In this document: piece after piece, positions 9,384-18,495 of the stretch
Position numbering within the stretch: the stretch's first letter is position 1
Layout: every line of letters begins with the position of its first letter
Source: Candidatus Kapaibacterium sp.
GTDB taxonomy: Bacteria; Bacteroidota; Ignavibacteria; Kapaibacteriales; UBA4661
DNA length: 64,000 bases
NCBI GenBank assembly: GCA_025455065.1
Contig: JALONG010000003.1
Coordinates: 62,001-126,000, forward strand
Direction of reading: 5' to 3'
Notes under the pieces: generated by a model
The model's database searches: none
What the model was told of the DNA's origin: nothing
Seen by the model: only the letters and a program-made list of their open reading frames with translations
Program-made: the position numbers and the translations under genes

Positions 9384-11594
9384 TTACCATAATTCTATCG
9401 AAACTCCCAAGGAGGCAGCCTGATTTTTCTCCTTATCGTGCCTTTGTCCTAAATACAACCCCTTACGTGACGTTTCCTCATCATTTGTCATAATGACAGT
9501 GGAAGATATTGGTACATGATTTGACTCTTCTTCCAAGCGGAAGAAATCCAACAGCATCTGTAAATTTCCCATCAGACTGCTCAATTGCGTGATATGCCCC
9601 TGTATTTGACTCACATCCTGCCCTGCTTCCACAGCAATCGTCTGAATTGTTGAGATTGCTTTAACAATACCCAAACTTAACTCAACCTGTTCCTCGCTTG
9701 CCTCTGCGATATGGGTTACCACTCCTGCCACACTCCGTGTATGCTCAATAATTTGCTGCAATCGCGCTCCTGCCTCGCGTGTGATGCCCTCGCCGCGCTG
9801 AACGCGCTCTTTGCCGCCTTGCATTGCCGTAATTGCCCTGTCGGTATCATGTTGAATTTGACCAATCATTGCGGTAATCTGTTTTGTAGCTTGCTGCGTA
9901 CGCTCGGCAAGTTTCCGTACTTCGTCAGCAACAACGGCAAATCCGCGTCCCTGGTCGCCTGCACGTGCAGCTTCAATCGCAGCATTGAGCGCGAGTAAAT
10001 TTGTCTGGTCAGCGATTTCTTCAATCACCTGCACAATATCGCCAATAGCTTGACTGCTTGTTCCAAGCTGCATAATCACATTAGCGGAATTGCTTACCAC
10101 CGCACCAATAGCACTCATTTCCTGAATCATCTCGCGCACCGTTGTTTCGCTTGCTGCCGCATCCTTGCTTGCTAATTCTGCATCATGTGCTGCAAGCATG
10201 GTTTTTTGGGTGTTTTGTGTGATGGTCGTGTTCATATTATGAACGGTCATCGAAGCAGCTTCCATTTCGCCTGTCTGCTGCGCAATTCCTTCCACCATAT
10301 GGGAAGTTTTGTTCAAAATATCCTGCGTGGCTGCTGCCGTTTGCTCTGCTGCATCGGTTACTTTATCAACTATGAGGCGAATGTTCGATACAGCCGCATT
10401 AAATCCCGCGTAGAGCCGCGTTACTTCTTCGCTTTCATGCTGCGAAATGTCAATATATGCCGTTAAATCGCCTTCGGCAAAGGCACTCATATTGCGCAGA
10501 ATGGTTTCGACAGTTTGGGTTAAACGCTGCTTTTCGGCGGATATTTCCTCAACAGCCGCATCAACTTTGGCTTGCACACTCGCTTTTTCGGCTTGTAACT
10601 CAGCAATAGATTTTCGCACGTTTTCGGTCATCGCTTCAAATGACAGCGCTAAATCATGGATTTCGTCATTTGTACTGATTCGATCTGCTTTTATAGCGTA
10701 ATTTCCCTGCGCAATTTCTGAAGCCGCTTTTTGCAAAATATTTACGGGGCGAGTAATGATGCGGCTCAAGAACAAAGCAATAACGACACTGAGAATTATG
10801 GTCAGCAAAATCACTGCCCCCGTCGTAGCTTGATAAATCGTTGCACGAGTTGATTTTTCAGCTGCCATTTGCTTCAATATCGGACGCACGGCTTTCACAT
10901 ATTCCTTGAACCCAAGGCGGTTTAATTCCATTTGTTTTGCCAGCGCCGAAAGTGCTGAAATTTTAGTAGAACAATTCTCCAACGAGCGCATAAAATCTGC
11001 TTGCTGAGATGCGTCTAATATACTTGCTTTACCCTCGGCATAGCGCAGTGCTTCGGCAAATTCTGCCTCGACTTTTTTCGTTTTTTTGCCCAAAAGTGTC
11101 GCATCTACAACATCTCGAAACTTTGCTTGGCATAACTTCACAGAAACCTCCAAGTCCTGAGAATTTGCACCCGACGAAGCAAGAGCAGAAGCCTCAGAAA
11201 GCAGCGCCGATACTTCCCCCGAAATGCCTGTACTATCGTTCAAACCGATGCTTTTATACATCTGCACCGTAGAATCAAAACTGCGGCGATAGTTGTACAA
11301 GGCAGTATCCAAGCGCCTTCCTGTTGCTTCATGTCCAAATTCATTCACCAAAGAATCACACGTTTTCATCGTTGAATCCAGACGCAATGCGTATTTCATC
11401 TGCCGAAACGTTACAAAATCAAGGTCATGCTGACGTGCTTGCAAAAACTGAATTTCAATAAGCCGCACCGTTTCTCGGTCTTGCAAAGCACGATTCGACA
11501 GAAGCGCAAAAACGCTTACCACTAGCGTAAAGAGCAGCATAATTGCTGCCATTCCGAGAAGTTTGCGTGAAAGTGTCCAGCGAAATTGTTGCAT
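9384..11594 (-). CDS. Methyl-accepting chemotaxis protein
   Basis: Membrane chemoreceptor that signals to CheA/CheW. Visible parts: an N-terminal membrane segment (about residues 8-32), a roughly 220-residue helical periplasmic region, a second membrane segment ([19 protein letters not shown]), a HAMP domain, and a cytoplasmic signalling domain with the hairpin tip [20 protein letters not shown] and the adjoining [18 protein letters not shown]. The start giving [14 protein letters not shown] is chosen because the other receptor in this window begins similarly; in-frame starts up to 11642 are possible. The roughly 50-residue C-terminal tail shows no recognisable CheR-tether pentapeptide. No che genes are nearby. 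Confidence 0.92.
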   Translation of the reverse strand: MQQFRWTLSRKLLGMAAIMLLFTLVVSVFALLSNRALQDRETVRLIEIQFLQARQHDLDFVTFRQMKYALRLDSTMKTCDSLVNEFGHEATGRRLDTALYNYRRSFDSTVQMYKSIGLNDSTGISGEVSALLSEASALASSGANSQDLEVSVKLCQAKFRDVVDATLLGKKTKKVEAEFAEALRYAEGKASILDASQQADFMRSLENCSTKISALSALAKQMELNRLGFKEYVKAVRPILKQMAAEKSTRATIYQATTGAVILLTIILSVVIALFLSRIITRPVNILQKAASEIAQGNYAIKADRISTNDEIHDLALSFEAMTENVRKSIAELQAEKASVQAKVDAAVEEISAEKQRLTQTVETILRNMSAFAEGDLTAYIDISQHESEEVTRLYAGFNAAVSNIRLIVDKVTDAAEQTAAATQDILNKTSHMVEGIAQQTGEMEAASMTVHNMNTTITQNTQKTMLAAHDAELASKDAAASETTVREMIQEMSAIGAVVSNSANVIMQLGTSSQAIGDIVQVIEEIADQTNLLALNAAIEAARAGDQGRGFAVVADEVRKLAERTQQATKQITAMIGQIQHDTDRAITAMQGGKERVQRGEGITREAGARLQQIIEHTRSVAGVVTHIAEASEEQVELSLGIVKAISTIQTIAVEAGQDVSQIQGHITQLSSLMGNLQMLLDFFRLEEESNHVPISSTVIMTNDEETSRKGLYLGQRHDKEKNQAASLGVSIELW

Positions 11595-11745
11595 AACGGT
11601 CTGAAAAGTAATTGTTGTGACGAATAGCATTTTTCCCTGCATTGTGGCGTATTTGCAAGTTATCCAATATCATGCGCCCTGAAGCGTTAGTACGAATACA
11701 GTCTTGCAAATTACAATCATTTTCGTTCACCACCAAGACCTCATT

Positions 11746-12426
11746 ATGTCCTCACGAACCCTGCTCCGCCCTGCATTATTCCTACTATTTCTCGGTGCTG
11801 CAATGCTTATCGTTGTACCTGCCGTGTACGCCGTTTCTCATTCCCAACAAGCGGATTCGCTCAATTCCTCACGGATTCACATCAATAAAACCGCTATGTT
11901 TACCCTTGGCGCTTGGGCAGTAAGCAATATGGCTGTCAATGGCACTCTGCTTGCTTTGCAAGGGAATACCTCGCCGCAAGACCGCTCATCTGCATATTAT
12001 TTTCAGCAAATGAATGTGTTTTGGAATGTTGTTAATCTCGGTTTGGCAGCTGGCGGTTTATACGGTGCATACACCGAAACACCTCATGGAATCTCGCTTT
12101 TCGAGACGATTGACAAACAAGCATCTATTGAACGTATTCTGCTTTTGAACGCCGGATTAGATGCCGCTTACATCGCCGCAGGTGCATGGATGCTGGAACG
12201 CAGCAAAAATTCCCGCGAACAGGCGAATCTTTGGCAAGGCTACGGTGAATCACTCATTTTGCAAGGCGCATTTTTGCTGGTCTTTGATGTTGCAGTCTAT
12301 TTCATTCACCACAACAGCGCCGAACCGCATTTGCGCGAGATTTTAAGCGGTGTTCGCGTCGGTGTATTGCCACAAATACTCTCTCCAGTAAGTGCGCTGG
12401 GTGTTGCGTTTTCATGGAAACTTTAG
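11746..12426 (+). CDS. Membrane protein resembling DUF6992
   Basis: A 226-aa protein with an N-terminal signal or membrane segment (residues 5-28) and about three further hydrophobic stretches. The segment LGAWAVSNMAVNG followed by YYFQQMNVFWNVVNLGLAAG resembles the DUF6992 family known from Bacteroidota, whose function is unknown. ATG at 11746 is chosen; in-frame starts back to 11704 would overlap the divergent promoter zone of the chemoreceptor. Followed by an intergenic inverted repeat. Confidence 0.6.
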   Translation: MSSRTLLRPALFLLFLGAAMLIVVPAVYAVSHSQQADSLNSSRIHINKTAMFTLGAWAVSNMAVNGTLLALQGNTSPQDRSSAYYFQQMNVFWNVVNLGLAAGGLYGAYTETPHGISLFETIDKQASIERILLLNAGLDAAYIAAGAWMLERSKNSREQANLWQGYGESLILQGAFLLVFDVAVYFIHHNSAEPHLREILSGVRVGVLPQILSPVSALGVAFSWKL

Positions 12427-12432
12427 CGTTTA

Positions 12433-12544
12433 TATCCACGAATCACACGAATCCTCACAAATACAGGAAATTCCTCATGCAGAAATCTCAACTTCATTAG
12501 GACTTTCGCAAAAGATTCGTGGTAATTCGTGTGATTCGTGGATA
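12433..12544. repeat. Inverted repeat with 20-bp perfect arms
   Basis: TATCCACGAATCACACGAAT at 12433-12452 is the exact reverse complement of 12525-12544, with 72 bases between. The right arm also carries internal direct copies of an ATTCGTG-like unit (ATTCGTGGTAATTCGTGTG, 12514-12532). It lies in the 264-base gap between two uncharacterised genes. It resembles the short dispersed ATTCGTG-type intergenic repeats seen in environmental genomes. No transposase is present and no second full copy was seen in the window. Confidence 0.8.
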
Positions 12545-12690
12545 AAATTTTTGCGAAATCAAGTGCAGATTTCTACGTGGAAAAATTTCCGAAAAGTTCT
12601 TTTGGGATGCAATTTGATTTGTGTAGATTATCTGCTCAATCGTTCTGTTTCTCAAACCAGCGCCAAAGCCGCACCAATACGGAGTTTGCT

Positions 12691-13167
12691 ATGAGTTTCC
12701 AGCACAAGTATCCGCTTGATGAACGCTCGTACATCGAAGTTTCCCGTGAACAGGAAAACGACAAATGGGCGGCGAAAATCATGCTCAATCTCTACGTGAG
12801 CGATTCGCCCGAAGCCGGAGAAGCTGGCTACACCGAAGTTGCGCGGATGATGCTGCGTTCGTTAGAGCCGCTTGTGGAACAATTTGGCGCGGATGATTTT
12901 GTGCAACATGGCTTAAAATCGGTGCTTCCGGGCAAAGGATATGCTCACAAACTGCATGAGTTTTTAATTTCGCACCACAACGGATTCCCCTTTCCCGTGG
13001 CAAATGTTTACTCCACCGACCCCAGCATTGATAATATCTACTTTGTTCAGCGCAATCAACCACGCTTGTATATTTCCGAAAGTGCCATAAAGTTCTGGAG
13101 CAAGCGTGTGGAACAAGGCAAAGCCGAATTTGTGCAAGACCTAAAACGTTATCGAATAACGTGGTAA
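12691..13167 (+). CDS. Uncharacterised 158-aa protein
   Basis: A soluble-looking protein starting MSFQHKYPLDERSYIEVSRE, with no signal peptide and no membrane segment. Mixed acidic and basic composition with a Trp at the C terminus (RYRITW). The reading frame is open further upstream to 12538, but that extension translates repeat-derived sequence, so the internal ATG is preferred. I do not recognise a domain. It is followed 84 bases later by the M20 amidohydrolase on the same strand. Confidence 0.6.
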   Translation: MSFQHKYPLDERSYIEVSREQENDKWAAKIMLNLYVSDSPEAGEAGYTEVARMMLRSLEPLVEQFGADDFVQHGLKSVLPGKGYAHKLHEFLISHHNGFPFPVANVYSTDPSIDNIYFVQRNQPRLYISESAIKFWSKRVEQGKAEFVQDLKRYRITW

Positions 13168-13251
13168 TGTTCGACAATATTATCATCTCATGTCATCATT
13201 ATCATTTTATTTCATCTCGCAAATTTTCCTCCTCAAGCCTGATTGTACGCT

Positions 13252-14448
13252 ATGTCCAGCCACGCAATTCTTCAAACCGCTCGCGCCGCGCACGAAACGA
13301 TGCGCCAAGCACGCCGCACACTCCACCGTAATCCCGAACTTTCTTTCCAAGAATACGAAACAAGTGCTTTTATTCAAAAGCGCCTTACGGAACTCGGCAT
13401 ACCCTTTCGCGTTATGGCGAATACAGGCGTTGTGGCACATATCGGCTCCGGCGACCGATGCGTAGCGCTTCGTGCCGATATTGATGCTCTGCCGATTCAG
13501 GAAGAATCCGGCGTGGAATACAGTTCCACCAAACAAGGTGTGATGCACGCTTGCGGACATGATGCGCATACAGCCATGCTTTTGGGTGCGGCACAAATAC
13601 TGAAAGAGCGTGAATCCGCAGAAGGCGCATCGTCGCTGGGCGGAGTGATAAAACTTATTTTTCAGCCCGGTGAAGAAATGTCTCCGGGTGGCGCATCCAT
13701 TATGATTCGGGAAGGTGTACTGGAAAATCCTCGCCCCGAAGCAATTTTCGGTCAGCACGTGAACCCTGATGCACCCTGCGGAACGGCTGCTTTTGTTGCC
13801 GGAACGATGATGGCTGCGACGGATGAACTTTATTGGACAATTCGCGGAAAAAGCGGACACGCTGCGCAGCCACATAAAGCCACTGACCCCGTACTTGCGG
13901 CAGCGCACCTCATCACACAAGTTCAAACCCTGATTTCACGTCGTCTCAATCCCTTTGAATCGGGCGTAATGTCTATTTGCACCATACACGGCGGTCATGC
14001 AACCAACGTCATTCCCGATGTTGTCGAAATGTCCGGCACACTTCGTTCCATGAATCTCGAATGGCGCGAAGCAGCATTACAAACGCTTCAAGACCACACG
14101 CGGATTCTGGGCGCATCGCCGCTGTACGGTGGAGGCAGCGCTGAACTCCGCATAGAACGCGGGTATCCGCCGCTTGTGAACAATACCGAAACAACATCTT
14201 TTGCCCGGAACGCCGCAGAAAATCTTATTGGAGTGGCAAATGTGGAAGATTTTGAACCTAAAATGTGGGGCGAAGATTTTGCGTATTACACCCACGAAAT
14301 TCCAGGCACTTTTTGGATGCTTGGTATTCGTCCGCCGCATCTTGATTTTACGCCGGGTTTGCACAATTCCAAGTTTATACTCGACGAAAATGCGTTGCCG
14401 ATTGGCGCGGCTCTGCTTGTCAATGCAGCATTGAAGCGCCTTGCCTAA
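13252..14448 (+). CDS. M20-family amidohydrolase (N-acyl amino acid hydrolase type)
   Basis: Zinc-type hydrolase that removes acyl groups from amino acids, of the hippurate hydrolase/AmiD-like group. The 398-aa protein has RRTLHRNPELSFQEYET at the N terminus, the metal-binding motif ACGHDAHTAM at about residues 99-108, and GEEMSPGGA at about 140, followed by the dimerisation domain (ELYWTIRGKSGHAAQPH) and a late metal ligand region (MWGEDFAYY). The ATG at 13252 is preferred over a TTG at 13243. The true substrate is unknown. It heads a same-strand run with arsA-like, purD and nucleoside phosphorylase genes. Confidence 0.9.
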   Translation: MSSHAILQTARAAHETMRQARRTLHRNPELSFQEYETSAFIQKRLTELGIPFRVMANTGVVAHIGSGDRCVALRADIDALPIQEESGVEYSSTKQGVMHACGHDAHTAMLLGAAQILKERESAEGASSLGGVIKLIFQPGEEMSPGGASIMIREGVLENPRPEAIFGQHVNPDAPCGTAAFVAGTMMAATDELYWTIRGKSGHAAQPHKATDPVLAAAHLITQVQTLISRRLNPFESGVMSICTIHGGHATNVIPDVVEMSGTLRSMNLEWREAALQTLQDHTRILGASPLYGGGSAELRIERGYPPLVNNTETTSFARNAAENLIGVANVEDFEPKMWGEDFAYYTHEIPGTFWMLGIRPPHLDFTPGLHNSKFILDENALPIGAALLVNAALKRLA

Positions 14449-14511
14449 TGCTTCACAGAATGCTTGCTCATCAACACCTGCTTTTCTCACCTCAAACATT
14501 CAACTACGACA

Positions 14512-15720
14512 ATGGCAGCCTCCACCGACCACAATGTACAAGACGCGCCGCGCATCATCCTTTTCACCGGCAAAGGCGGCGTAGGCAAGACCACGACTGC
14601 TGCCGCGACTGCTTTGCGCTGCGCGGAAATGGGCAAAAAAACACTGGTCATTTCCACAGACCCCGCACACAGTCTGGGCGACGCGCTCAATACCGAACTT
14701 TCACCCGAACCCAAAGAAATTGCGCCCAATCTTTTCGCACAAGAATTGGACGTGTATTATTCGATGAAAAAATACTGGGGCAACGTCAGAACGCTGCTTT
14801 TGACGGTCTTTCAGTGGCAGGGCGTGAGCAATATGGTCGCCGAAGAACTCGCCGCGCTGCCCGGAATGGAGGAAGCATCGGCGTTTCTCTGGCTTGATAA
14901 CTACGTCGAAGCGAAAGAGTACGAGTGCATCGTCATTGACAGCGCCCCGACGGGCGAGACACTGACGCTGCTCACGCTGCCACAGACGGTGCAGTGGTGG
15001 ATGACGCGGGCGTTTCCCTTTCAAAAAGCCGCCGTGCAGACCGTTGGCGCGGCAGTCCGCACCATTACTGGGATTCCGCTTGATAAAGGGTTTATGGAAC
15101 TCGACAATTTATTTGAAAAACTCCAGCGAATGCAGCGCCTGATGACCAACCCCGACGTGGCTTCTATTCGGCTTGTCATGAACCCTGAGCGCATGGTGAT
15201 TCAAGAGGCTCGCCGCGCTTACACGTATTTGCAGATGTACGGGTTTTCGGTAGATAGCGTCGTTGTAAACCGCATCATGCCTGAGGTTGCAACGAACAAT
15301 AGTTTTTTTGCCGAATATGTCGCTTCGCAAAAAAAATACCTTGGCGAAATCGAAGAATCCTTTGCGCCATTGCCGCTTTTGAAGGTGCAACACGCGGGAA
15401 AAGAAGTGTTTGGCTTGGATTTACTCCGAAAAATTGGCGAAAGCCTCTACGAAAACCACAATCCCATGGATTTTTACTACAAAGAAAAGCCTTTTGAACT
15501 TGCCCAAGACGGTAAAAACTACGTTCTCAAAACAAAGTTGCCCTTCACCAGCGAAGGAGAATTTGACGTAAAGCGCCTTGCGGACGAGGTAATTATTCAA
15601 GTCAAAAATCGGCGTAAAAACCTCTTTCTGCCGCGTTTTCTGGCTTATTACACCCTCGAAAAACACTCGCTCACGGACGGTTGGCTCACGATGACGTTTG
15701 CACCGAATAAAGACCAATAA
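14512..15720 (+). CDS. ArsA/Get3-family ATPase
   Basis: P-loop ATPase of the anion-transporting ATPase superfamily. The 402-aa protein has GKGGVGKTTTAAATALR near the N terminus, the A-motif partner TDPAHSLGDAL (switch I region), and DSAPTGETLTLLTLP (switch II). A small beta-rich C-terminal domain follows (from about residue 325), as in single-domain bacterial homologues. There is no arsenite pump or arsenic regulator nearby, so an arsenical role is not supported; membrane-protein targeting or another role is possible. ATG at 14512 is chosen over a TTG 48 bases upstream. Confidence 0.88.
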   Translation: MAASTDHNVQDAPRIILFTGKGGVGKTTTAAATALRCAEMGKKTLVISTDPAHSLGDALNTELSPEPKEIAPNLFAQELDVYYSMKKYWGNVRTLLLTVFQWQGVSNMVAEELAALPGMEEASAFLWLDNYVEAKEYECIVIDSAPTGETLTLLTLPQTVQWWMTRAFPFQKAAVQTVGAAVRTITGIPLDKGFMELDNLFEKLQRMQRLMTNPDVASIRLVMNPERMVIQEARRAYTYLQMYGFSVDSVVVNRIMPEVATNNSFFAEYVASQKKYLGEIEESFAPLPLLKVQHAGKEVFGLDLLRKIGESLYENHNPMDFYYKEKPFELAQDGKNYVLKTKLPFTSEGEFDVKRLADEVIIQVKNRRKNLFLPRFLAYYTLEKHSLTDGWLTMTFAPNKDQ

Positions 15721-15737
15721 TCAGCCCAACAATAACC

Positions 15738-17039
15738 ATGAACATCCTTCTTATCGGCTCCGGCGGACGTGAACACGCGCTTGCCAAGAAACTTAGCCAA
15801 TCGCCCAACGTCAAACTGTGCGCTGCGCCGGGCAATCCAGGCATTTTGCAGTTTGCGCACCACGCGCATATTGACATCACCGAACATGAGGAACTCCTTG
15901 ATTTTTGCGAAGAAGCAAGTATTGACCTTGTTGTCGTCGGTCCCGAAGCGCCCCTAGCGGCTGGTTTGGCAGACGACCTTCGTGCAAAAAATTTCGCCGT
16001 CTTCGGTCCCTCGCGTGATGCTGCACGTTTGGAATCCTCCAAAGCCTTCGCCAAAGATTTTATGCTGCGGCACGGCATCCCAACGGCACAATATCGGGTT
16101 TTTAACGAACATCAGCACCACGAAGCCCGTGAATACGTCGCTTCGCATCCGCTTCCTGTTGTGATTAAAGCCGACGGTCTGGCTGCCGGAAAAGGTGTAA
16201 CTGTTGCCGAAACGCACCGCCACGCGCTTGAAGCGCTGGATGCAGCATTTGACGGCAAGTTCGGCACAGCAGGGCGCAGCATCGTTGTCGAGGAGTTTAT
16301 GGACGGCGAAGAAGCCTCACTGTTTGCTATTTGCGACGGAGAGAATTTTCTCACTCTCGCTTCCGCGCAAGACCACAAGCGCATCGGCGACGGCGACACA
16401 GGCGAAAACACGGGTGGAATGGGCGCATATGCTCCGGCTCCGATTGTTACGACCGAAATTTTGCGCGAGGCGGAAGAACGCATTATTGCCCCAACCCTGC
16501 GTGGAATGAAGGCGGAAGGGCATCCGTTTGTCGGGTGTTTGTACGTGGGTTTGATGATTGACACAAGCGGCAATGCGCGTGTTGTGGAATTTAACGCCCG
16601 CTTTGGCGACCCCGAAACACAAGCCGTTTTGAACGTCTTGGACGGAGATTTAGCGCGGCTTCTGCACAGTGCCGCCATTGGTAATCTCGACAGAAGCACG
16701 GTTCAGAGCGTTGCAAGCGGCGTGTCGTGCTGCGTGGTGCTTGCAGCAAGCGGCTATCCGGGCGAAGTCCGCAGAGGCGATGAAATCACGGGTATTGAAG
16801 ATGCCGAAAAAACAAGTAACGGTGCGGTCAGCGTATTTCATGCCGGAACAATGCTCCATGACGATGTCGACGGCACACAAAGCCTCCGCACACACGGCGG
16901 GCGTGTTCTGGGCGTTACCGCAAAAGGAACAACGCTGGAAGACGCTATCGAACAAAGCTACAAAGCCATTAAACACATCCATTTTCGCGGCAAAACCTAT
17001 CGCACCGATATTGGGCAAAAGGGGATGAAGAAGGGATAA
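15738..17039 (+). CDS. purD: Phosphoribosylamine-glycine ligase
   Basis: Second step of purine synthesis: ATP-dependent ligation of glycine to phosphoribosylamine. The 433-aa ATP-grasp protein starts MNILLIGSGGREHALAKKL, has the lid segment VIKADGLAAGKGVTVAE and the signature FGDPETQAVL near residue 290. Length is normal. The next gene is a purine nucleoside phosphorylase, so two purine enzymes lie side by side, but their 50-base spacing does not prove cotranscription. Confidence 0.98.
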   Translation: MNILLIGSGGREHALAKKLSQSPNVKLCAAPGNPGILQFAHHAHIDITEHEELLDFCEEASIDLVVVGPEAPLAAGLADDLRAKNFAVFGPSRDAARLESSKAFAKDFMLRHGIPTAQYRVFNEHQHHEAREYVASHPLPVVIKADGLAAGKGVTVAETHRHALEALDAAFDGKFGTAGRSIVVEEFMDGEEASLFAICDGENFLTLASAQDHKRIGDGDTGENTGGMGAYAPAPIVTTEILREAEERIIAPTLRGMKAEGHPFVGCLYVGLMIDTSGNARVVEFNARFGDPETQAVLNVLDGDLARLLHSAAIGNLDRSTVQSVASGVSCCVVLAASGYPGEVRRGDEITGIEDAEKTSNGAVSVFHAGTMLHDDVDGTQSLRTHGGRVLGVTAKGTTLEDAIEQSYKAIKHIHFRGKTYRTDIGQKGMKKG

Positions 17040-17089
17040 GGGCAGGGAATAAGAGCAACATTGTAATCATTTATTTTTTTCTAAAGCGC

Positions 17090-17956
17090 ATGAATACTGC
17101 ACTTCAGCAAGCACTCGAGCAGCATTACGGCTCACTGTACAGCCAACTTCGCAGCAAAACCTCTGCCACCGTAGAAGGCATCGTTATTAGCGGAAGCGGC
17201 TTGAATAAAGCGCTGGAGCATTATGTGGCAGAGGAAGTGATAGACTTACACGAGATTGAGGGCTTTCCTCAGCCGACGGTGAAAGGTCATTCGTCGCTGC
17301 TGCGTATCATCACGATAGAGGGCAAGCGTGTTGCGCATTACACGGGGCGCTGCCATTTGTACGAAGGGTTTACGCTGCAACAGTCGTTGGCGCAAGTTGC
17401 GTTGGGAAAAATGCTCGGCGCGGGGTTTACGGTTTTAACGAACTCCGCAGGCGGTATGCACCATTCCTACGCTGCCGGAGACATCATGCTTATCACCGAT
17501 ACGCTTAATTTGATGCTGCGCCCCGTTCAACACACGTGGCTTGCAAGCCTGACGCAGAGCGCCCGTGAGCAAGCGCGGGAACTTGACTATGGACGCATCG
17601 CTTCAGGGGAAAATATTGTTTCAACCGAATGGCGCAAGCGCACCGCACAGGAACTCGCTTCGCGGGGTGTGCCGTTGCATCAGGGCGTGTACATCGGGCT
17701 GACGGGACCGACTTTTGAAACGCCAGCCGAGGCAAGAATGTATCGGAAGTTTGGGGAAGCAGTCGGGATGTCCACCGTTCACGAAGCAGAATTTGCGCGG
17801 ATTTGCGGTATGCAAGTGGCAGCCTGCTCGCTCATTACGAATATGCTCCCGGAAAGCGCGGCGGTGAATGTTTCGCACGATGAAGTCGTTCATGCGGCGG
17901 CTATTGGTGCGCCGCGTGTGGCGGAGTTTATTGCGGCAGCGTGTAAGGTGGCGTGA
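17090..17956 (+). CDS. Purine nucleoside phosphorylase (inosine/guanosine type)
   Basis: Phosphorolysis of purine nucleosides for salvage. The 288-aa protein belongs to the trimeric PNP/MTAP family: phosphate loop GSGLN at about residues 35-39, GHSSLLRI, GRCHLYEGF (family consensus GRxHxYEGY), LTNSAGGMHHSYAAGDIMLI, and the base-binding segment GLTGPTFETPAEARMYRKFG with the later VGMSTVHEAEFA. Length is typical. It is convergent with hicA, whose stop is 23 bases away. Confidence 0.94.
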   Translation: MNTALQQALEQHYGSLYSQLRSKTSATVEGIVISGSGLNKALEHYVAEEVIDLHEIEGFPQPTVKGHSSLLRIITIEGKRVAHYTGRCHLYEGFTLQQSLAQVALGKMLGAGFTVLTNSAGGMHHSYAAGDIMLITDTLNLMLRPVQHTWLASLTQSAREQARELDYGRIASGENIVSTEWRKRTAQELASRGVPLHQGVYIGLTGPTFETPAEARMYRKFGEAVGMSTVHEAEFARICGMQVAACSLITNMLPESAAVNVSHDEVVHAAAIGAPRVAEFIAAACKVA

Positions 17957-17979
17957 CCATGTTGATATTGCAGCAAACA

Positions 17980-18207
17980 CTACAACAACGATTTAAGCTG
18001 TTCTGTTGAAAGGTTTGCGTCACGTTGAATACTTTGCAGCGTTTTGGGGTGCAAAATAACCGAACTGTGCATTGGCACAACAACACGGCGACCATCTGCA
18101 TGACGATAAATTTTGTGACTACCGCTTTGTCGCTTGAATGTAAAACCAAGTTTTTCAAGAACCTGAATAATTTGTTTAGCAGTAATTCGGGGTGTTTTAT
18201 CGCTCAT
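17980..18207 (-). CDS. hicA: HicA-type toxin (mRNA interferase)
   Basis: Small double-stranded-RNA-binding-fold toxin that cleaves mRNA. The 75-aa protein has the HicA layout: ITAKQIIQVLEKLGFTFKRQ, then GSHKIYRHADGRRVVVPMHS with the catalytic histidine in GSHKIY, ending LSTEQLKSLL. Its start overlaps the hicB stop by 4 bases, so translation is probably coupled. The order is antitoxin first. Confidence 0.93.
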   Translation of the reverse strand: MSDKTPRITAKQIIQVLEKLGFTFKRQSGSHKIYRHADGRRVVVPMHSSVILHPKTLQSIQRDANLSTEQLKSLL

Positions 18208-18428
18208 GCCGCTATTTCTAATGTCGTGAGAGAAACAGCCCCAATCTCAGGCACAGAGCCACCTTCAGCAAGTATATCTTCAATGTAAAGATGTATTGCA
18301 TCAGCGATATTCGTCATTACTTCTTCGTATGTTGCACCTTGCGTATAGCAGCCTTGTAGCGCCGGACACGAAGCAAAATACCCATCTGAGTCATGTTCAA
18401 TGATAATTGGGAAGTGATACGGTTTCAT
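18204..18428 (-). CDS. hicB: HicB-family antitoxin
   Basis: Neutralises HicA. The 74-aa protein has the partial RNase H-like fold of short HicB proteins: FPIIIEHDSDGYFASCPALQ, then GCYTQGATYEEVMTNIADAI. It has no visible C-terminal helix-turn-helix or ribbon-helix-helix domain, so how the operon is autoregulated is unclear. It lies upstream of hicA, the reverse of the E. coli order. A palindrome at 18476-18492 lies 48 bases upstream of the start. Confidence 0.92.
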   Translation of the reverse strand: MKPYHFPIIIEHDSDGYFASCPALQGCYTQGATYEEVMTNIADAIHLYIEDILAEGGSVPEIGAVSLTTLEIAA

Positions 18429-18475
18429 CAGGGTTTGAAGGGAATGTGTAACGAGTGAAATTGTAGCAATTTACG

Positions 18476-18492
18476 GAAAGCATTATGCTTTC
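18476..18492. promoter_or_regulatory. Palindrome, possible hicBA operator
   Basis: GAAAGCAT T ATGCTTTC is a perfect 8-bp dyad with a one-base centre. It lies between the divergent hicB (start at 18428) and the M15 peptidase gene (start at 18496), just four bases from the latter's start codon. Toxin-antitoxin operons are commonly repressed through such dyads. The assignment is by position only, and the short HicB lacks an obvious DNA-binding domain. Confidence 0.45.
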
Positions 18493-18495
18493 GGA

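Noticed and set aside
12538-12690. N-terminal extension of the 158-aa protein
   Set aside because: Begins inside the inverted repeat and has no protein-like features; the internal ATG fits better.
14487-14729. Possible arsenic-resistance cluster around the ArsA-like ATPase
   Set aside because: No arsB, arsC, arsR or arsM nearby; the ATPase alone belongs to a broad family.
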